Shown here: one piece after another, positions 56,336 to 64,000 of the stretch
How positions within the stretch are numbered: position 1 is the stretch's first letter
Layout: each line of letters starts with the position of its first letter
Origin: an uncultured Planktomarina sp.
GTDB lineage: Bacteria > Pseudomonadota > Alphaproteobacteria > Rhodobacterales > Rhodobacteraceae
Length of the DNA: 64,000 nt
Direction: 5' to 3'
NCBI GenBank assembly: GCA_905182425.1
Contig: CAJJBP010000011.1
Coordinates: 104,223-168,222, forward strand
The notes under the pieces: generated by a model
Told to the model about the DNA's origin: nothing
Seen by the model: the letters and a program-made list of their open reading frames with translations, nothing else
Database searches by the model: none
Position numbers and translations under genes: made by a program

Positions 56336-57958
56336 TCAAGCGATCGTTTCTGTGTCACGAATTAATTTCCAGTTTATAGCGTCAAGCAGTGCCTCAAAGC
56401 TCGCGTCAACAATATTTGCCGAGACCCCAACTGTTGACCAACAATTGCCCTTACTGTCTTCGCAGTCAATAACTACTCGTGTAACAGCTTCAGTGCCCCC
56501 TTGTGTGATCCGTACTTTATAATCGATCAGATTCATATCATCGATAATCCCCTGATACGGACCCAGATCTTTAGCCAAAGCCTTCGAAAGCGCATTAACC
56601 GGACCCCGATCATTGCCAAATTCGTCCATGGATTCACTGACAGACATTTTCTTCTCGCCATTGATCCGTACCACAACCACAGCTTCAGATAGCGATACAA
56701 TACGGTTATACTTATTTTTTCGCCGCTCAATAGAAACTTTATAGCGCTTTACTTCAAAAAATACTGGAAACAGCCCTAGCTCACGTCTTGCTAGCAACTC
56801 AAAACTGGCTTGCGCCGTATCATAAGAATATCCCTCTGCTTCCCGAGTTTTTACCAAATCTAAAATGCGGCCCAAAGCTGGGTCAGCTTTTTTGACTTTA
56901 ATATTAGCCTCACCCAACCGTCGACGAAGGTTAGACTGGCCAGCTTGGTTGGACATCGGAATTACACGTTGGTTGCCTACTGAAGCAGGGTCAATGTGTT
57001 CGTAAGTTGTAGGATCCTTTAAAATTGCGCTAGCATGCAGACCCGCTTTGTGAACGAAGGCACTAGTCCCGACAAAGGGAGCCTGCGCCGCAGGAACCCG
57101 GTTCAAAATATCATCTAGTGCGCGAGAGGCACGTTTTAGATCACTCAACACCTCAGAAGTTATACCCAAAGAATATTGCGATTTATACGGATCTTTTAAA
57201 CACAAGATAGGAAGCAAAGAGGTCAGGTTAGCATTACCGCACCTTTCACCCAGTCCGTTGAGTGTGCCTTGAATTTGTCGCACCCCAGCATCCACAGCGG
57301 CCAAAGTGTTAGCAACAGCATTTTCTGTATCATTATGCGTGTGAATGCCAAGTCGGGTACCCGCAATACCGGACGCAATTACTTGGTGAACAATCTCTCC
57401 GACCTCGGCTGGCAATACCCCTCCATTAGTATCACAAAGAACGATCCATCGCGCACCGGCTTCATAGGCAGCGTGAACTGTTTGGAGTGCGTAGGCCGGA
57501 TTAGCTTTATAGCCATCAAAAAAATGTTCAGCATCAAACAACGCCTCCCTGCCCCTTGCTACTAAATACTCAATTGAACGGGCAATATTTTCAGTATTCT
57601 CGGCAAGAGAAATACCCAGTGCAGTTTTAACGTGGAAATCATGTGATTTTCCAACCAAACAGACTGCTGGAGTTGCGGCATTGACAACCGCATTAAGCGC
57701 GTCATCATTCTCAGCCGATCGCCCCGACCGTTTAGTCATACCAAAGGCTGTGAAGGTCGACCGCAAAACTGGATTACTATCAAAAAACTCACTATCTATT
57801 GGGTTGGCCCCTGGCCAGCCCCCTTCGATATAATCCACACCAAGGTTATCCAAGGTCGTAGCAATCTGTTTTTTCTCAGCGAGCGAAAATTGTACTCCCT
57901 GCGTCTGTTGGCCATCACGTAGGGTGGTATCGTAGACATATATTCGGTCTTTAATCAT
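56336..57958 (-). CDS. cimA: (R)-citramalate synthase
   Basis: A 540-residue enzyme of the LeuA/HMG-CoA-lyase superfamily. The N-terminal TIM barrel carries IYVYDTTLRDGQQTQGVQFS and GIHTHNDTENAVANTLAA with the metal-binding histidines; the C-terminal part (about residue 400 on) is a LeuA-type dimerisation/allosteric domain. It condenses acetyl-CoA with pyruvate to citramalate, an alternative entry to isoleucine synthesis. The segment PGANPIDSEFF is typical of CimA rather than LeuA. GGAG precedes the ATG. Confidence 0.95.
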   Translation of the reverse strand: MIKDRIYVYDTTLRDGQQTQGVQFSLAEKKQIATTLDNLGVDYIEGGWPGANPIDSEFFDSNPVLRSTFTAFGMTKRSGRSAENDDALNAVVNAATPAVCLVGKSHDFHVKTALGISLAENTENIARSIEYLVARGREALFDAEHFFDGYKANPAYALQTVHAAYEAGARWIVLCDTNGGVLPAEVGEIVHQVIASGIAGTRLGIHTHNDTENAVANTLAAVDAGVRQIQGTLNGLGERCGNANLTSLLPILCLKDPYKSQYSLGITSEVLSDLKRASRALDDILNRVPAAQAPFVGTSAFVHKAGLHASAILKDPTTYEHIDPASVGNQRVIPMSNQAGQSNLRRRLGEANIKVKKADPALGRILDLVKTREAEGYSYDTAQASFELLARRELGLFPVFFEVKRYKVSIERRKNKYNRIVSLSEAVVVVRINGEKKMSVSESMDEFGNDRGPVNALSKALAKDLGPYQGIIDDMNLIDYKVRITQGGTEAVTRVVIDCEDSKGNCWSTVGVSANIVDASFEALLDAINWKLIRDTETIA

Positions 57959-58167
57959 CGCAGCGGCTCCAGTTTCTAGGCATCAAAAGCAGCTGTTGGC
58001 AAAAGGTCAACCCCAGATCTTTTCATCCGCATCTCGATAGTAGTAGCCACAAGCTCTCTATAAAATTTTAAAGAAAAACTGTCCTGCCGCTAATTTGCAA
58101 TTCCTTTAATAATATAGTTGAGTTTGACGGGTTAAGCGAGGCTATTTTGTAAACAAAGTGGGATTGA

Positions 58168-59067
58168 ATGGATTATTCAGCGGGAGCAGCGTGGATGAAG
58201 GGCGAGATTGTCCCGGTATCTGAGGCTAAAATATCAGTTTTAGACTGGGGCTTAACTCGTTCAGATATTACATATGATGTGGTACATGTCTGGGACGGTG
58301 CATTTTTTCGGCTAGATGATTACTTAGATCGCTTCATGGTTTCGATGGAGAAGTTGCGCCTCGACGTGGAAATGAATCGTGTCGAAATTCGAGCAGCGCT
58401 GGTAAAATTGGTAGCTACGTCGGGCCTGCAATCAGCCTACGTTTCAATGGTAGCATCTCGTGGAACCCCGATAGTGCCGGGCACACGCGATCCAAGAGCT
58501 TGTGCAAACCATTTTTATGCTTGGGCAGTACCTTTCATCTGGGTAATTCCCGAAGCAGTGGCCAAACGCGGCGTCCATATTTCTGTGGCAAAGCATGCTA
58601 GGCGTATCTCAAAAAATGCAGTCGATCCAACGATTAAAAATTATCATTGGGGTGACATGACCGCCGCTTTATTTCACGCTTTAGATGACGGATACGACAC
58701 GACAGTATTATTGGACAATCAAGGATTCATAACCGAGGGACCAGGATTTAATATATTCGCGGTTATTAATGGTGTGGTGGTTACCCCTCGTTCAGGCATA
58801 CTTGAGGGGATTTCGCGAAAAACAGTAATGGAAATTTGTATAGAGCTGAACATACCCTGCAAGAGTACTAATATAACTCAAGACGAACTTTTAAATGCAG
58901 ATGAAGTATTTACAGCCACTACTGCAGGTGGCCTGACGCCAGTAACAAAAATCAATAATAATATTTTTGGAAATGACGCAATTGGACCGATTACAGCTAC
59001 AATTTTACAGACATACTGGGCCTGGCATGCGCAAGAAAGTTTATTAGAAAGAATTGATTATCTTTAA
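58168..59067 (+). CDS. Class IV PLP aminotransferase (branched-chain or D-amino-acid type)
   Basis: A 299-residue fold-type IV aminotransferase. The N-terminal VLDWGLTRSDITYDVVHVWD, the catalytic lysine in DPTIKNYHWGDM and the phosphate-cup segment TEGPGFNIFAV are present, with GILEGISRKTVME and TATTAGGLTPV later. It moves an amino group between an amino acid and a keto acid. Divergence from cimA suggests branched-chain metabolism, but the family also includes D-amino-acid and (R)-amine transaminases and the motifs do not decide. Confidence 0.9.
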   Translation: MDYSAGAAWMKGEIVPVSEAKISVLDWGLTRSDITYDVVHVWDGAFFRLDDYLDRFMVSMEKLRLDVEMNRVEIRAALVKLVATSGLQSAYVSMVASRGTPIVPGTRDPRACANHFYAWAVPFIWVIPEAVAKRGVHISVAKHARRISKNAVDPTIKNYHWGDMTAALFHALDDGYDTTVLLDNQGFITEGPGFNIFAVINGVVVTPRSGILEGISRKTVMEICIELNIPCKSTNITQDELLNADEVFTATTAGGLTPVTKINNNIFGNDAIGPITATILQTYWAWHAQESLLERIDYL

Positions 59068-59124
59068 TTACAAAGTCAAAATTTATTGAAATATGGCTGA
59101 AAGTTTTAGCTTAATAGACTAAGA

Positions 59125-59571
59125 CTAGTCACTAATAGCATCAGGCTTTACGCTTATCGAAACGATTGCAGGAATAATTTCATGAATATTATTCACCGTT
59201 TTACTAATCATTCCATCCACAAATAAATTTCTGTACCGCCTCTCCGACGCGTTAATTGCAATAATAGGTTTTCCATTTGCAAAGGTGAATCCGATTTCAG
59301 CTGATGTTCCAGAGTCGATATCTTGGCCAGTTATCAAAGCAACAGTTAAGTCAGCATTTTTTAATGCATTTAAATCATTGCTAAATATCTTGTCTTTTGT
59401 TTCTGGACTCATTTCAGAACCGTTTAGTTCAGTTTCATCTATTCCTGACTGGTCTCTATGCGGAAGAAAACATTTATAGCCATTATGCTCTAGTTCGATA
59501 GCTATTAGTTCGAGGTAGCTTCTTTCATGAGCATTAAATAATGGACCTGCAATATAAATATATTTGTTCAT
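59125..59571 (-). CDS. Nucleoside 2-deoxyribosyltransferase-like protein
   Basis: A 148-residue protein with the family start YIYIAGPLFNAHERSYLELI, the middle ADLTVALITGQDIDSGTSAE (catalytic glutamate in SGTSAEIGF) and FANGKPIIAI. Family members exchange bases on deoxyribonucleosides or hydrolyse deoxynucleotides. It is a single leftward gene. Together with YtoQ at 31744 it is the second protein of this fold in the window. Confidence 0.88.
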   Translation of the reverse strand: MNKYIYIAGPLFNAHERSYLELIAIELEHNGYKCFLPHRDQSGIDETELNGSEMSPETKDKIFSNDLNALKNADLTVALITGQDIDSGTSAEIGFTFANGKPIIAINASERRYRNLFVDGMISKTVNNIHEIIPAIVSISVKPDAISD

Positions 59572-59676
59572 AAACTTAGATTCCCTATATTTGTTGAAGT
59601 TTGAACGCGGTCTTGGTTATCTAAAAAGCTACCCTGTTTCCAGTGCTCAAAACCAGTATTTTCTCCATATCTGGCA

Positions 59677-59838
59677 ATGTATAAACCTAGTAAATTCCTC
59701 CAACAGTCTCAAATTAACGACTTGCAAAATATTCCGCAGACCCCATTAGCTGGGTCGTTTAAGCAGCACGGATATGAGGAGTCGTGGGAATGTGCCCATA
59801 AAACAAAGCTTAAGTTTAATAGGACTGTAAACCGCTAA
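59677..59838 (+). CDS. Possible 53-residue small protein
   Basis: From ATG 59677 the frame encodes 53 polar residues (MYKPSKFLQQSQINDLQNIP and a lysine-rich end), with protein-like composition. Its stop overlaps the stop of the convergent DmpA-type peptidase gene by four bases, as at the acyl-CoA synthetase/amidase pair. There is no clear ribosome site and no family is recognised. Confidence 0.33.
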   Translation: MYKPSKFLQQSQINDLQNIPQTPLAGSFKQHGYEESWECAHKTKLKFNRTVNR

Positions 59839-60860
59839 ATATTGGCTTGAGAAGATTTATAGGTTGGTAAAATATCATTTTCTTGAGCTGTGGCTTCATA
59901 AACTCCCCGAGCAATTGCACGACTTAGGCAGACAGCTGCAGCCGCGCCTAAATCACGGAATATCTCATGGTCAACAATACCTTTGCTGGTCGAAACACCA
60001 AAAATTAGATCACCATCCAATGGAGTGTGAGATGGTACAATTGCGCGTGCCATTCCATCGTGAGCTGTAACTGCCAAACGATGGCATTGAGGTTTGCTCA
60101 AAGGTGCATCAGTGGCGATGATGGCTATGGTTGTATTAGAAATTTCAGTTCCAAAAACCTTCATTGCATTTTCTTTTGGACTATGCGCCTGTTCGAGTTT
60201 GGTAGGGTCAGTGTTAACACCCCTACCGCCAAACTCTCCGTTCACTTCAAAAGGTGCAGCCCAAAAATGTTTGCCATTTTCACAAGTAACACTGCCAATT
60301 GGATTAGCCACAACTAAAGCACCTATTGTATAACCATTCGCCAAAACCACAGACGCAGATCCTAACCCTCCTTTTTGCATCGCAGCTAAAGCCCCGGTAC
60401 CGGCACCCACCGTCCCAATAGAAAAGTTATGCGACGCGTTACTAAGCGCTTTACGCCCAAGTTCATGGTACGGGTTTTTATCCCACGCCTTATTTCCGCC
60501 ATTAATTAGATCAAAAATAATAGCCCCCGGAACGATTGGGATCCGCATTAGACCTACAGGAAAACCACGCCCCATCCGTCTCAAACCATCCATAACACCC
60601 GAACATGCATCAAGGCCAAAGGCAGATCCACCCGACAAAACAAGAGCATCTATTTGATCAATAGTTTTGTCGGGTGCCAATAAATCAGTCTCTCTTGTCC
60701 CGGGCGCTCCTCCCATTACATGCACACTAGCTGTGAATGGGGCATCTCCAACCAAGACAGTACTGCCAGTCTTAATAAAATTATCATGAGAGTTTCCGAC
60801 TTTGAGACCAGGAACATCAGTAATTAAATTCCTTAGACCCGGTTTAGATGCACCGTCCAC
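59835..60860 (-). CDS. P1 (DmpA/S58) family peptidase
   Basis: A 341-residue Ntn-type aminopeptidase. LSGGSAFGLDACSGVM, GTVGAGTGALAAMQKGG and GLGSASVVLANGYTIGALVV are family features; the Gly-Ser in GGLGSAS is the expected self-cleavage point that creates the N-terminal serine nucleophile. Members release N-terminal residues from D- or beta-amino-acid peptides. GTG 60860 is chosen as start because GGAGGTGG precedes it, inside the end of the SDR gene (17-base overlap). Operon context with a peptide-type ABC transporter fits a peptide substrate. Confidence 0.9.
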   Translation of the reverse strand: MDGASKPGLRNLITDVPGLKVGNSHDNFIKTGSTVLVGDAPFTASVHVMGGAPGTRETDLLAPDKTIDQIDALVLSGGSAFGLDACSGVMDGLRRMGRGFPVGLMRIPIVPGAIIFDLINGGNKAWDKNPYHELGRKALSNASHNFSIGTVGAGTGALAAMQKGGLGSASVVLANGYTIGALVVANPIGSVTCENGKHFWAAPFEVNGEFGGRGVNTDPTKLEQAHSPKENAMKVFGTEISNTTIAIIATDAPLSKPQCHRLAVTAHDGMARAIVPSHTPLDGDLIFGVSTSKGIVDHEIFRDLGAAAAVCLSRAIARGVYEATAQENDILPTYKSSQANI

Positions 60861-61584
60861 CGTCCACCTCCATTGCAACACCAGTTATCATGGTAGCTTC
60901 ATCCGAACACAGAAAACAGGCAGCATTGCCCATATCTTCAGGCGTTGAAAACCTTCCAATAGGGATGGTCGAAAGAAACTTAGCCCGAATTTCCGGGGTA
61001 TCTTCACCCATAAATGATTTCAAAAGTGGGGTCTCACCTGCAACTGGATTGATTGCATTTACCCGAATGCCAGAAGACGCGAGTTCAACCGCCATACCTT
61101 TCGTAGCAGTAATTAACCAACCTTTTGATGCATTATACCAGGTCAAACGTGGTCTTGGCGAAACGCCTCCAGTTGAAGCAACATTCAAGATCACGCCAGA
61201 TTTACGTGATTTAAAATGCGGAACGAACGCTTTTGCTGTCAGATAAACTGATTTAATATTGACATTATACACCTTCTCAAAATCAGCCATCGTCACGTCT
61301 TCTAACTCAAGAGGTAAGTGCGTCGTACCAGCGTTGTTCACTAAAATATCTAAATGCCCATATGCGCGTAAAACTGCCTCTCGCATCTCCGAAATACTGC
61401 TCGGATCGGACACGTTGCAAAGTTGAGCGATACCTCCAATTTCAGTTGCAATTTCTTCTGCCGCACTAAAATTTAGGTCAGCAACCATAACTTTCGCACC
61501 CTCAGCCGCAAACTTTTTGGCAATACCCGCACCAAACCCAGATGCTCCACCTGTCACAATTGCAGTTTTTCCTTTAAGTCTCAT
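60844..61584 (-). CDS. SDR family oxidoreductase
   Basis: A 246-residue classical SDR. AIVTGGASGFGAGIAKKFA is the NAD-binding motif, NNAGTTHLP and YNASKGWLI carry NNAG and the catalytic YxxxK, and VNAINPVAGETPL follows. The C-terminal MITGVAMEVDGGRCI is typical of 3-oxoacyl-reductase-like SDRs. ATG 61584 gives the usual short N-terminus; ATG 61596, overlapping the upstream stop, is possible. It lies in the ABC-ALDH-SDR-peptidase operon. Substrate unknown. Confidence 0.9.
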   Translation of the reverse strand: MRLKGKTAIVTGGASGFGAGIAKKFAAEGAKVMVADLNFSAAEEIATEIGGIAQLCNVSDPSSISEMREAVLRAYGHLDILVNNAGTTHLPLELEDVTMADFEKVYNVNIKSVYLTAKAFVPHFKSRKSGVILNVASTGGVSPRPRLTWYNASKGWLITATKGMAVELASSGIRVNAINPVAGETPLLKSFMGEDTPEIRAKFLSTIPIGRFSTPEDMGNAACFLCSDEATMITGVAMEVDGGRCI

Positions 61585-61588
61585 AAAA

Positions 61589-63028
61589 TTATCCATGCCA
61601 TGCTGCTACTGTTTTTAGTGATGAAAACCCATAAAGCGCTTCAAAACCTTTTTCACGCCCATGCCCCGACTTGCCCACACCACCAAAGGGTAATTCAACC
61701 CCACCACCAGCGCCATAATTATTAATAAATACTTGGCCAGATTTTAACTTTTTTGCTAACCGCATTTGTCGCCCGCCATCTTTTGTCCAGATTGAAGCCA
61801 CCAACCCATAATCAGTACTATTGGCAATCTTAACCGCTTCAGCCTCCGTCTCAAATGGAATTATTACCTGTACGGGCCCAAAAATCTCATCACGCGCTAA
61901 AGGATGGGACCAAGGAACATCTTTGAATAGAGTTGGCCGTACATAAAAACCGTCTTGCTCAGACACAATGTTGCCTTGGGCCGCAATTTTAAGATTAGAA
62001 CCTCTATGAATAAAATCAGTCACTATCTGTTTTTGCCGCGCAGAAATTAAAGGGCCAACGGATAAATCATCAATAGCTGCGCCAACATTGAGTTTGGAAT
62101 AAGCCTCTGACATTTGCGCGCAAACTTTATGATAAACACCTTTCTGAACGAGGATCCGACTAGAAGCAGAACATGTTTGACCCGCATTTTGAATTCCAGC
62201 ATTCACTAAAAAAGGTAATGCCCTATCCAAATCAGCATCCTCAAAAACTAATTGAGGTGACTTACCTCCAAGTTCAAGTGTCACAGGAATAACGTTTTTG
62301 GCTGCTGCTGCTTGAATCATCTGGCCCGTTCTAACCGAGCCCGTAAAAGAAATATGTTTGATGTCTGGGTGAGAAGAAAGCGCAGCCCCTGCCTCCGCGC
62401 CTAACCCTGTCACTACATTTAATGCACCGGCTGGCAGCCCTGCTTCTTGTGCAATAGCAGCAAAAGCCAAGGCTGTAAGGCAAGCCTCCTCCGCAGGCTT
62501 TAAAATACATGCGTTTCCCATGGCCAAAGCTGCCCCCACGGATCGGCCAACAATTTGCATTGGATAATTCCATGGAACAATATGGCCCGTCACACCGTGT
62601 GGTTCCCGCAATGTATAAACCGTGTATCCATCCAAATAAGGAATTGTTTCGCCTGTGATTTTATCTGCTGCGCCGCCATAAAACTCCATGTATCGTGCTA
62701 ACGCCACTGCATCTGAGCGCGCCTGGGACAAAGGTTTTCCAACATCCATTGCCTCAATTTTCGCAAGATCTTCTGTATGTCTGAGAACTGCAACACCCAC
62801 TTTCGTAAGAATACGCCCCCTCTCAAGTGCAGTCATTGCGCCCCAGTCTCCATCTAAAGACATTTGTGCGGCCTTAACCGCAGCATCAATATCAGCGGCA
62901 CGCCCCCGTGCGATACTAAAAATAACCCTATTTGTAGATGGGTCGATCACATCAATTTCAGCATCAGCCGCGACCCACTTCCCACCAAGTAAGTTATGGG
63001 CCCTTGGAATATTAAATGACTTCAACAT
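61589..63028 (-). CDS. NAD(P)-dependent aldehyde dehydrogenase
   Basis: A 479-residue ALDH of normal length. VTLELGGKSPQLVFEDADLD contains the general-base glutamate and NAGQTCSASSRI the catalytic cysteine; PWNYPM and FGGVGKSGHGREKG are also standard. It oxidises an aldehyde to its acid. It carries the general-base glutamate, so it is not the IolA-type methylmalonate-semialdehyde dehydrogenase that would complete the inositol route. ATG 63028 begins one base after the ABC gene stop. Confidence 0.95.
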   Translation of the reverse strand: MLKSFNIPRAHNLLGGKWVAADAEIDVIDPSTNRVIFSIARGRAADIDAAVKAAQMSLDGDWGAMTALERGRILTKVGVAVLRHTEDLAKIEAMDVGKPLSQARSDAVALARYMEFYGGAADKITGETIPYLDGYTVYTLREPHGVTGHIVPWNYPMQIVGRSVGAALAMGNACILKPAEEACLTALAFAAIAQEAGLPAGALNVVTGLGAEAGAALSSHPDIKHISFTGSVRTGQMIQAAAAKNVIPVTLELGGKSPQLVFEDADLDRALPFLVNAGIQNAGQTCSASSRILVQKGVYHKVCAQMSEAYSKLNVGAAIDDLSVGPLISARQKQIVTDFIHRGSNLKIAAQGNIVSEQDGFYVRPTLFKDVPWSHPLARDEIFGPVQVIIPFETEAEAVKIANSTDYGLVASIWTKDGGRQMRLAKKLKSGQVFINNYGAGGGVELPFGGVGKSGHGREKGFEALYGFSSLKTVAAWHG

Positions 63029-63029
63029 G

Positions 63030-64000
63030 TTATGCAATCTCCGGAAGTTTAGGCGCAGCGGCAATTAACCTTTGCGTGTAAGAATGTTGAGGATTAGAAA
63101 ATACTTGGTCAGTGTCACCTTGCTCGACAATCTTACCGGACTGCATAACGATCACTCGATCAGTAATCGTGCGTACAACTGAAAGATCATGACTTATAAA
63201 AAGATAAGCCAATTGTCGTTTTTGGCATAAACCGGCAATCAAATCTAAAACTTGAGCGCGTATGGAAACATCAAGTGCAGATACAGCTTCGTCAAAAACG
63301 ATCAGTTCAGGCTCGATAATCAAAGCGCGAGCAATTGCTATACGTTGACGTTGACCGCCCGAGAACTCGTGAATGAATTTGGTTGAATCCTCTGGCCTCA
63401 TTCCTACATCTTCCAACGCCTTAGCGACGGCTCGTTCTCTATCTTTCCCCATAATTTGATTGTTCAAAACATGAAGCGGTTCGGCAATCAATCTATCTAC
63501 ACGGTGTCGAGGGTTGAACGAGCCGTAGGGGTCTTGAAACACCACCTGCATCTTACGGCGAACTGGCAAATTAACAGATTTTTTTGTGAAGACCGGCTGC
63601 CCATCAAGCAGTATCTGGCCGCCCTGAACTTCTTCAAGACCCAATATAGCGCGGGTCAAAGTTGATTTTCCACAACCACTTTCACCTACCAATCCAACCC
63701 GTTCTCCATGAGATATAGTGAAACTAACTCCATTCAAAGCCTGAAAAGTTGAGCGTAATCCAAAGACTTTAACCCTCGGTAAATTATATTTGCGTGTCAC
63801 AGATTCAACAGACAAAAGAGGTGGTGATGGTATGTACTCTGGCAAGATAACCTGATGTTTCGAAGCATTAAATAAAGATTTTGTGTACGGGTGGCGCATA
63901 TTATGTAGAAGATCATAAGTTGCTGCCGCCTCAACGATATGCCCACTCTGCATTACCACAATCTTATCAGCTATTTCGGCGACAACGGCCAAATCATGTG
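63030..64000 (-). CDS. Peptide-type ABC transporter, double ATP-binding protein (partial)
   Basis: The frame enters from the right window edge. The first about 25 residues (HDLAVVAEIADKIVVMQSGH) are the H-loop end of a first ATPase domain. A second full domain follows with Walker A GLVGESGCGKSTLTRA, signature EFSGGQRQRIAIARAL and Walker B LIVFDEAVSALD. This two-domain arrangement matches GsiA/YejF-type proteins that serve dipeptide/oligopeptide or nickel-type importers. It heads the leftward operon with ALDH, SDR and the DmpA-type peptidase. The N-terminal part lies outside the window. Confidence 0.93.
   Translation of the reverse strand, partial: HDLAVVAEIADKIVVMQSGHIVEAAATYDLLHNMRHPYTKSLFNASKHQVILPEYIPSPPLLSVESVTRKYNLPRVKVFGLRSTFQALNGVSFTISHGERVGLVGESGCGKSTLTRAILGLEEVQGGQILLDGQPVFTKKSVNLPVRRKMQVVFQDPYGSFNPRHRVDRLIAEPLHVLNNQIMGKDRERAVAKALEDVGMRPEDSTKFIHEFSGGQRQRIAIARALIIEPELIVFDEAVSALDVSIRAQVLDLIAGLCQKRQLAYLFISHDLSVVRTITDRVIVMQSGKIVEQGDTDQVFSNPQHSYTQRLIAAAPKLPEIA

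Noticed and set aside
61589..63028. Aldehyde dehydrogenase considered as IolA to complete inositol degradation
   Set aside because: It has the standard general-base glutamate (ELGGKS) and lies in a different operon without the LacI operator, so it is an ordinary ALDH.

Overview
This window looks like a chromosome segment of a marine alphaproteobacterium of the order Rhodobacterales (Roseobacter-like), of a lineage with unusually low GC. By eye the sequence is AT-rich for this group; no GC value was computed. The basis is protein content: an ornithine-lipid olsB/olsA pair, a DUF3553 protein, a DUF2059 protein, a YtoQ protein, CtaA of the alphaproteobacterial COX15 type, and a roseobacter-style myo-inositol cluster with a fructose/inositol-type ABC transporter. 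The species cannot be named from the sequence.

Layout. 1-4.9 kb: a leftward operon for aerobic CoA-thioester aromatic degradation (anthraniloyl/salicylyl-CoA monooxygenase-reductase fusion, SDR, MarR regulator, enoyl-CoA hydratase, acyl-CoA dehydrogenase cut by the window edge). 4.9-7.6 kb: a gene-poor accessory stretch with two exported proteins, a 26-bp direct repeat flanking one of them, very small ORFs, a ribbon-helix-helix remnant and repeated TGGTACAGA-like units beside a tRNA-Leu(CAA) gene, which looks like an old integration scar. 7.7-25.1 kb: mostly housekeeping genes (a YqaA/DedA protein, dsbB, gyrA, carboxypeptidase Taq, ctaA, trmJ-like, thiE, olsA, olsB, proA, proB, obgE, LysE exporter, rpmA, rplU). 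25.3-31.7 kb: a flavin monooxygenase and an RND efflux pair. 31.7-41.7 kb: YtoQ, a decayed pobA fragment, and nitrogen or organic-acid scavenging genes (M20 hydrolase, DMT exporter, acyl-CoA synthetase, amidase, polar amino-acid ABC transporter, D-amino-acid dehydrogenase).

42.9-56.2 kb is the best-resolved system: a myo-inositol regulon. Leftward iolD-iolC-iolB-aldolase-iolG and rightward Gfo/Idh-iolE-Gfo/Idh diverge from one promoter region. A third operon encodes a sugar ABC transporter, a 66-residue membrane protein and a LacI regulator. The same LacI-type palindrome lies in the divergent promoter region and over the -35 box of the transporter promoter, so one repressor plausibly controls all three operons and itself. 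The transporter leader also carries a terminator-like hairpin. iolA is not in the window.

56.3-64 kb: cimA (citramalate synthase), a class IV aminotransferase, a deoxyribosyltransferase-like protein, and a leftward operon of a double-ATPase peptide-type ABC protein, aldehyde dehydrogenase, SDR and DmpA-type peptidase.

Three genes with clear full-length homology (proA, obgE, dadA) and thiE are each broken by exactly one extra base in a short homopolymer. obgE is normally essential, so base-calling error is the first explanation. No CRISPR array, prophage or complete insertion sequence was seen.
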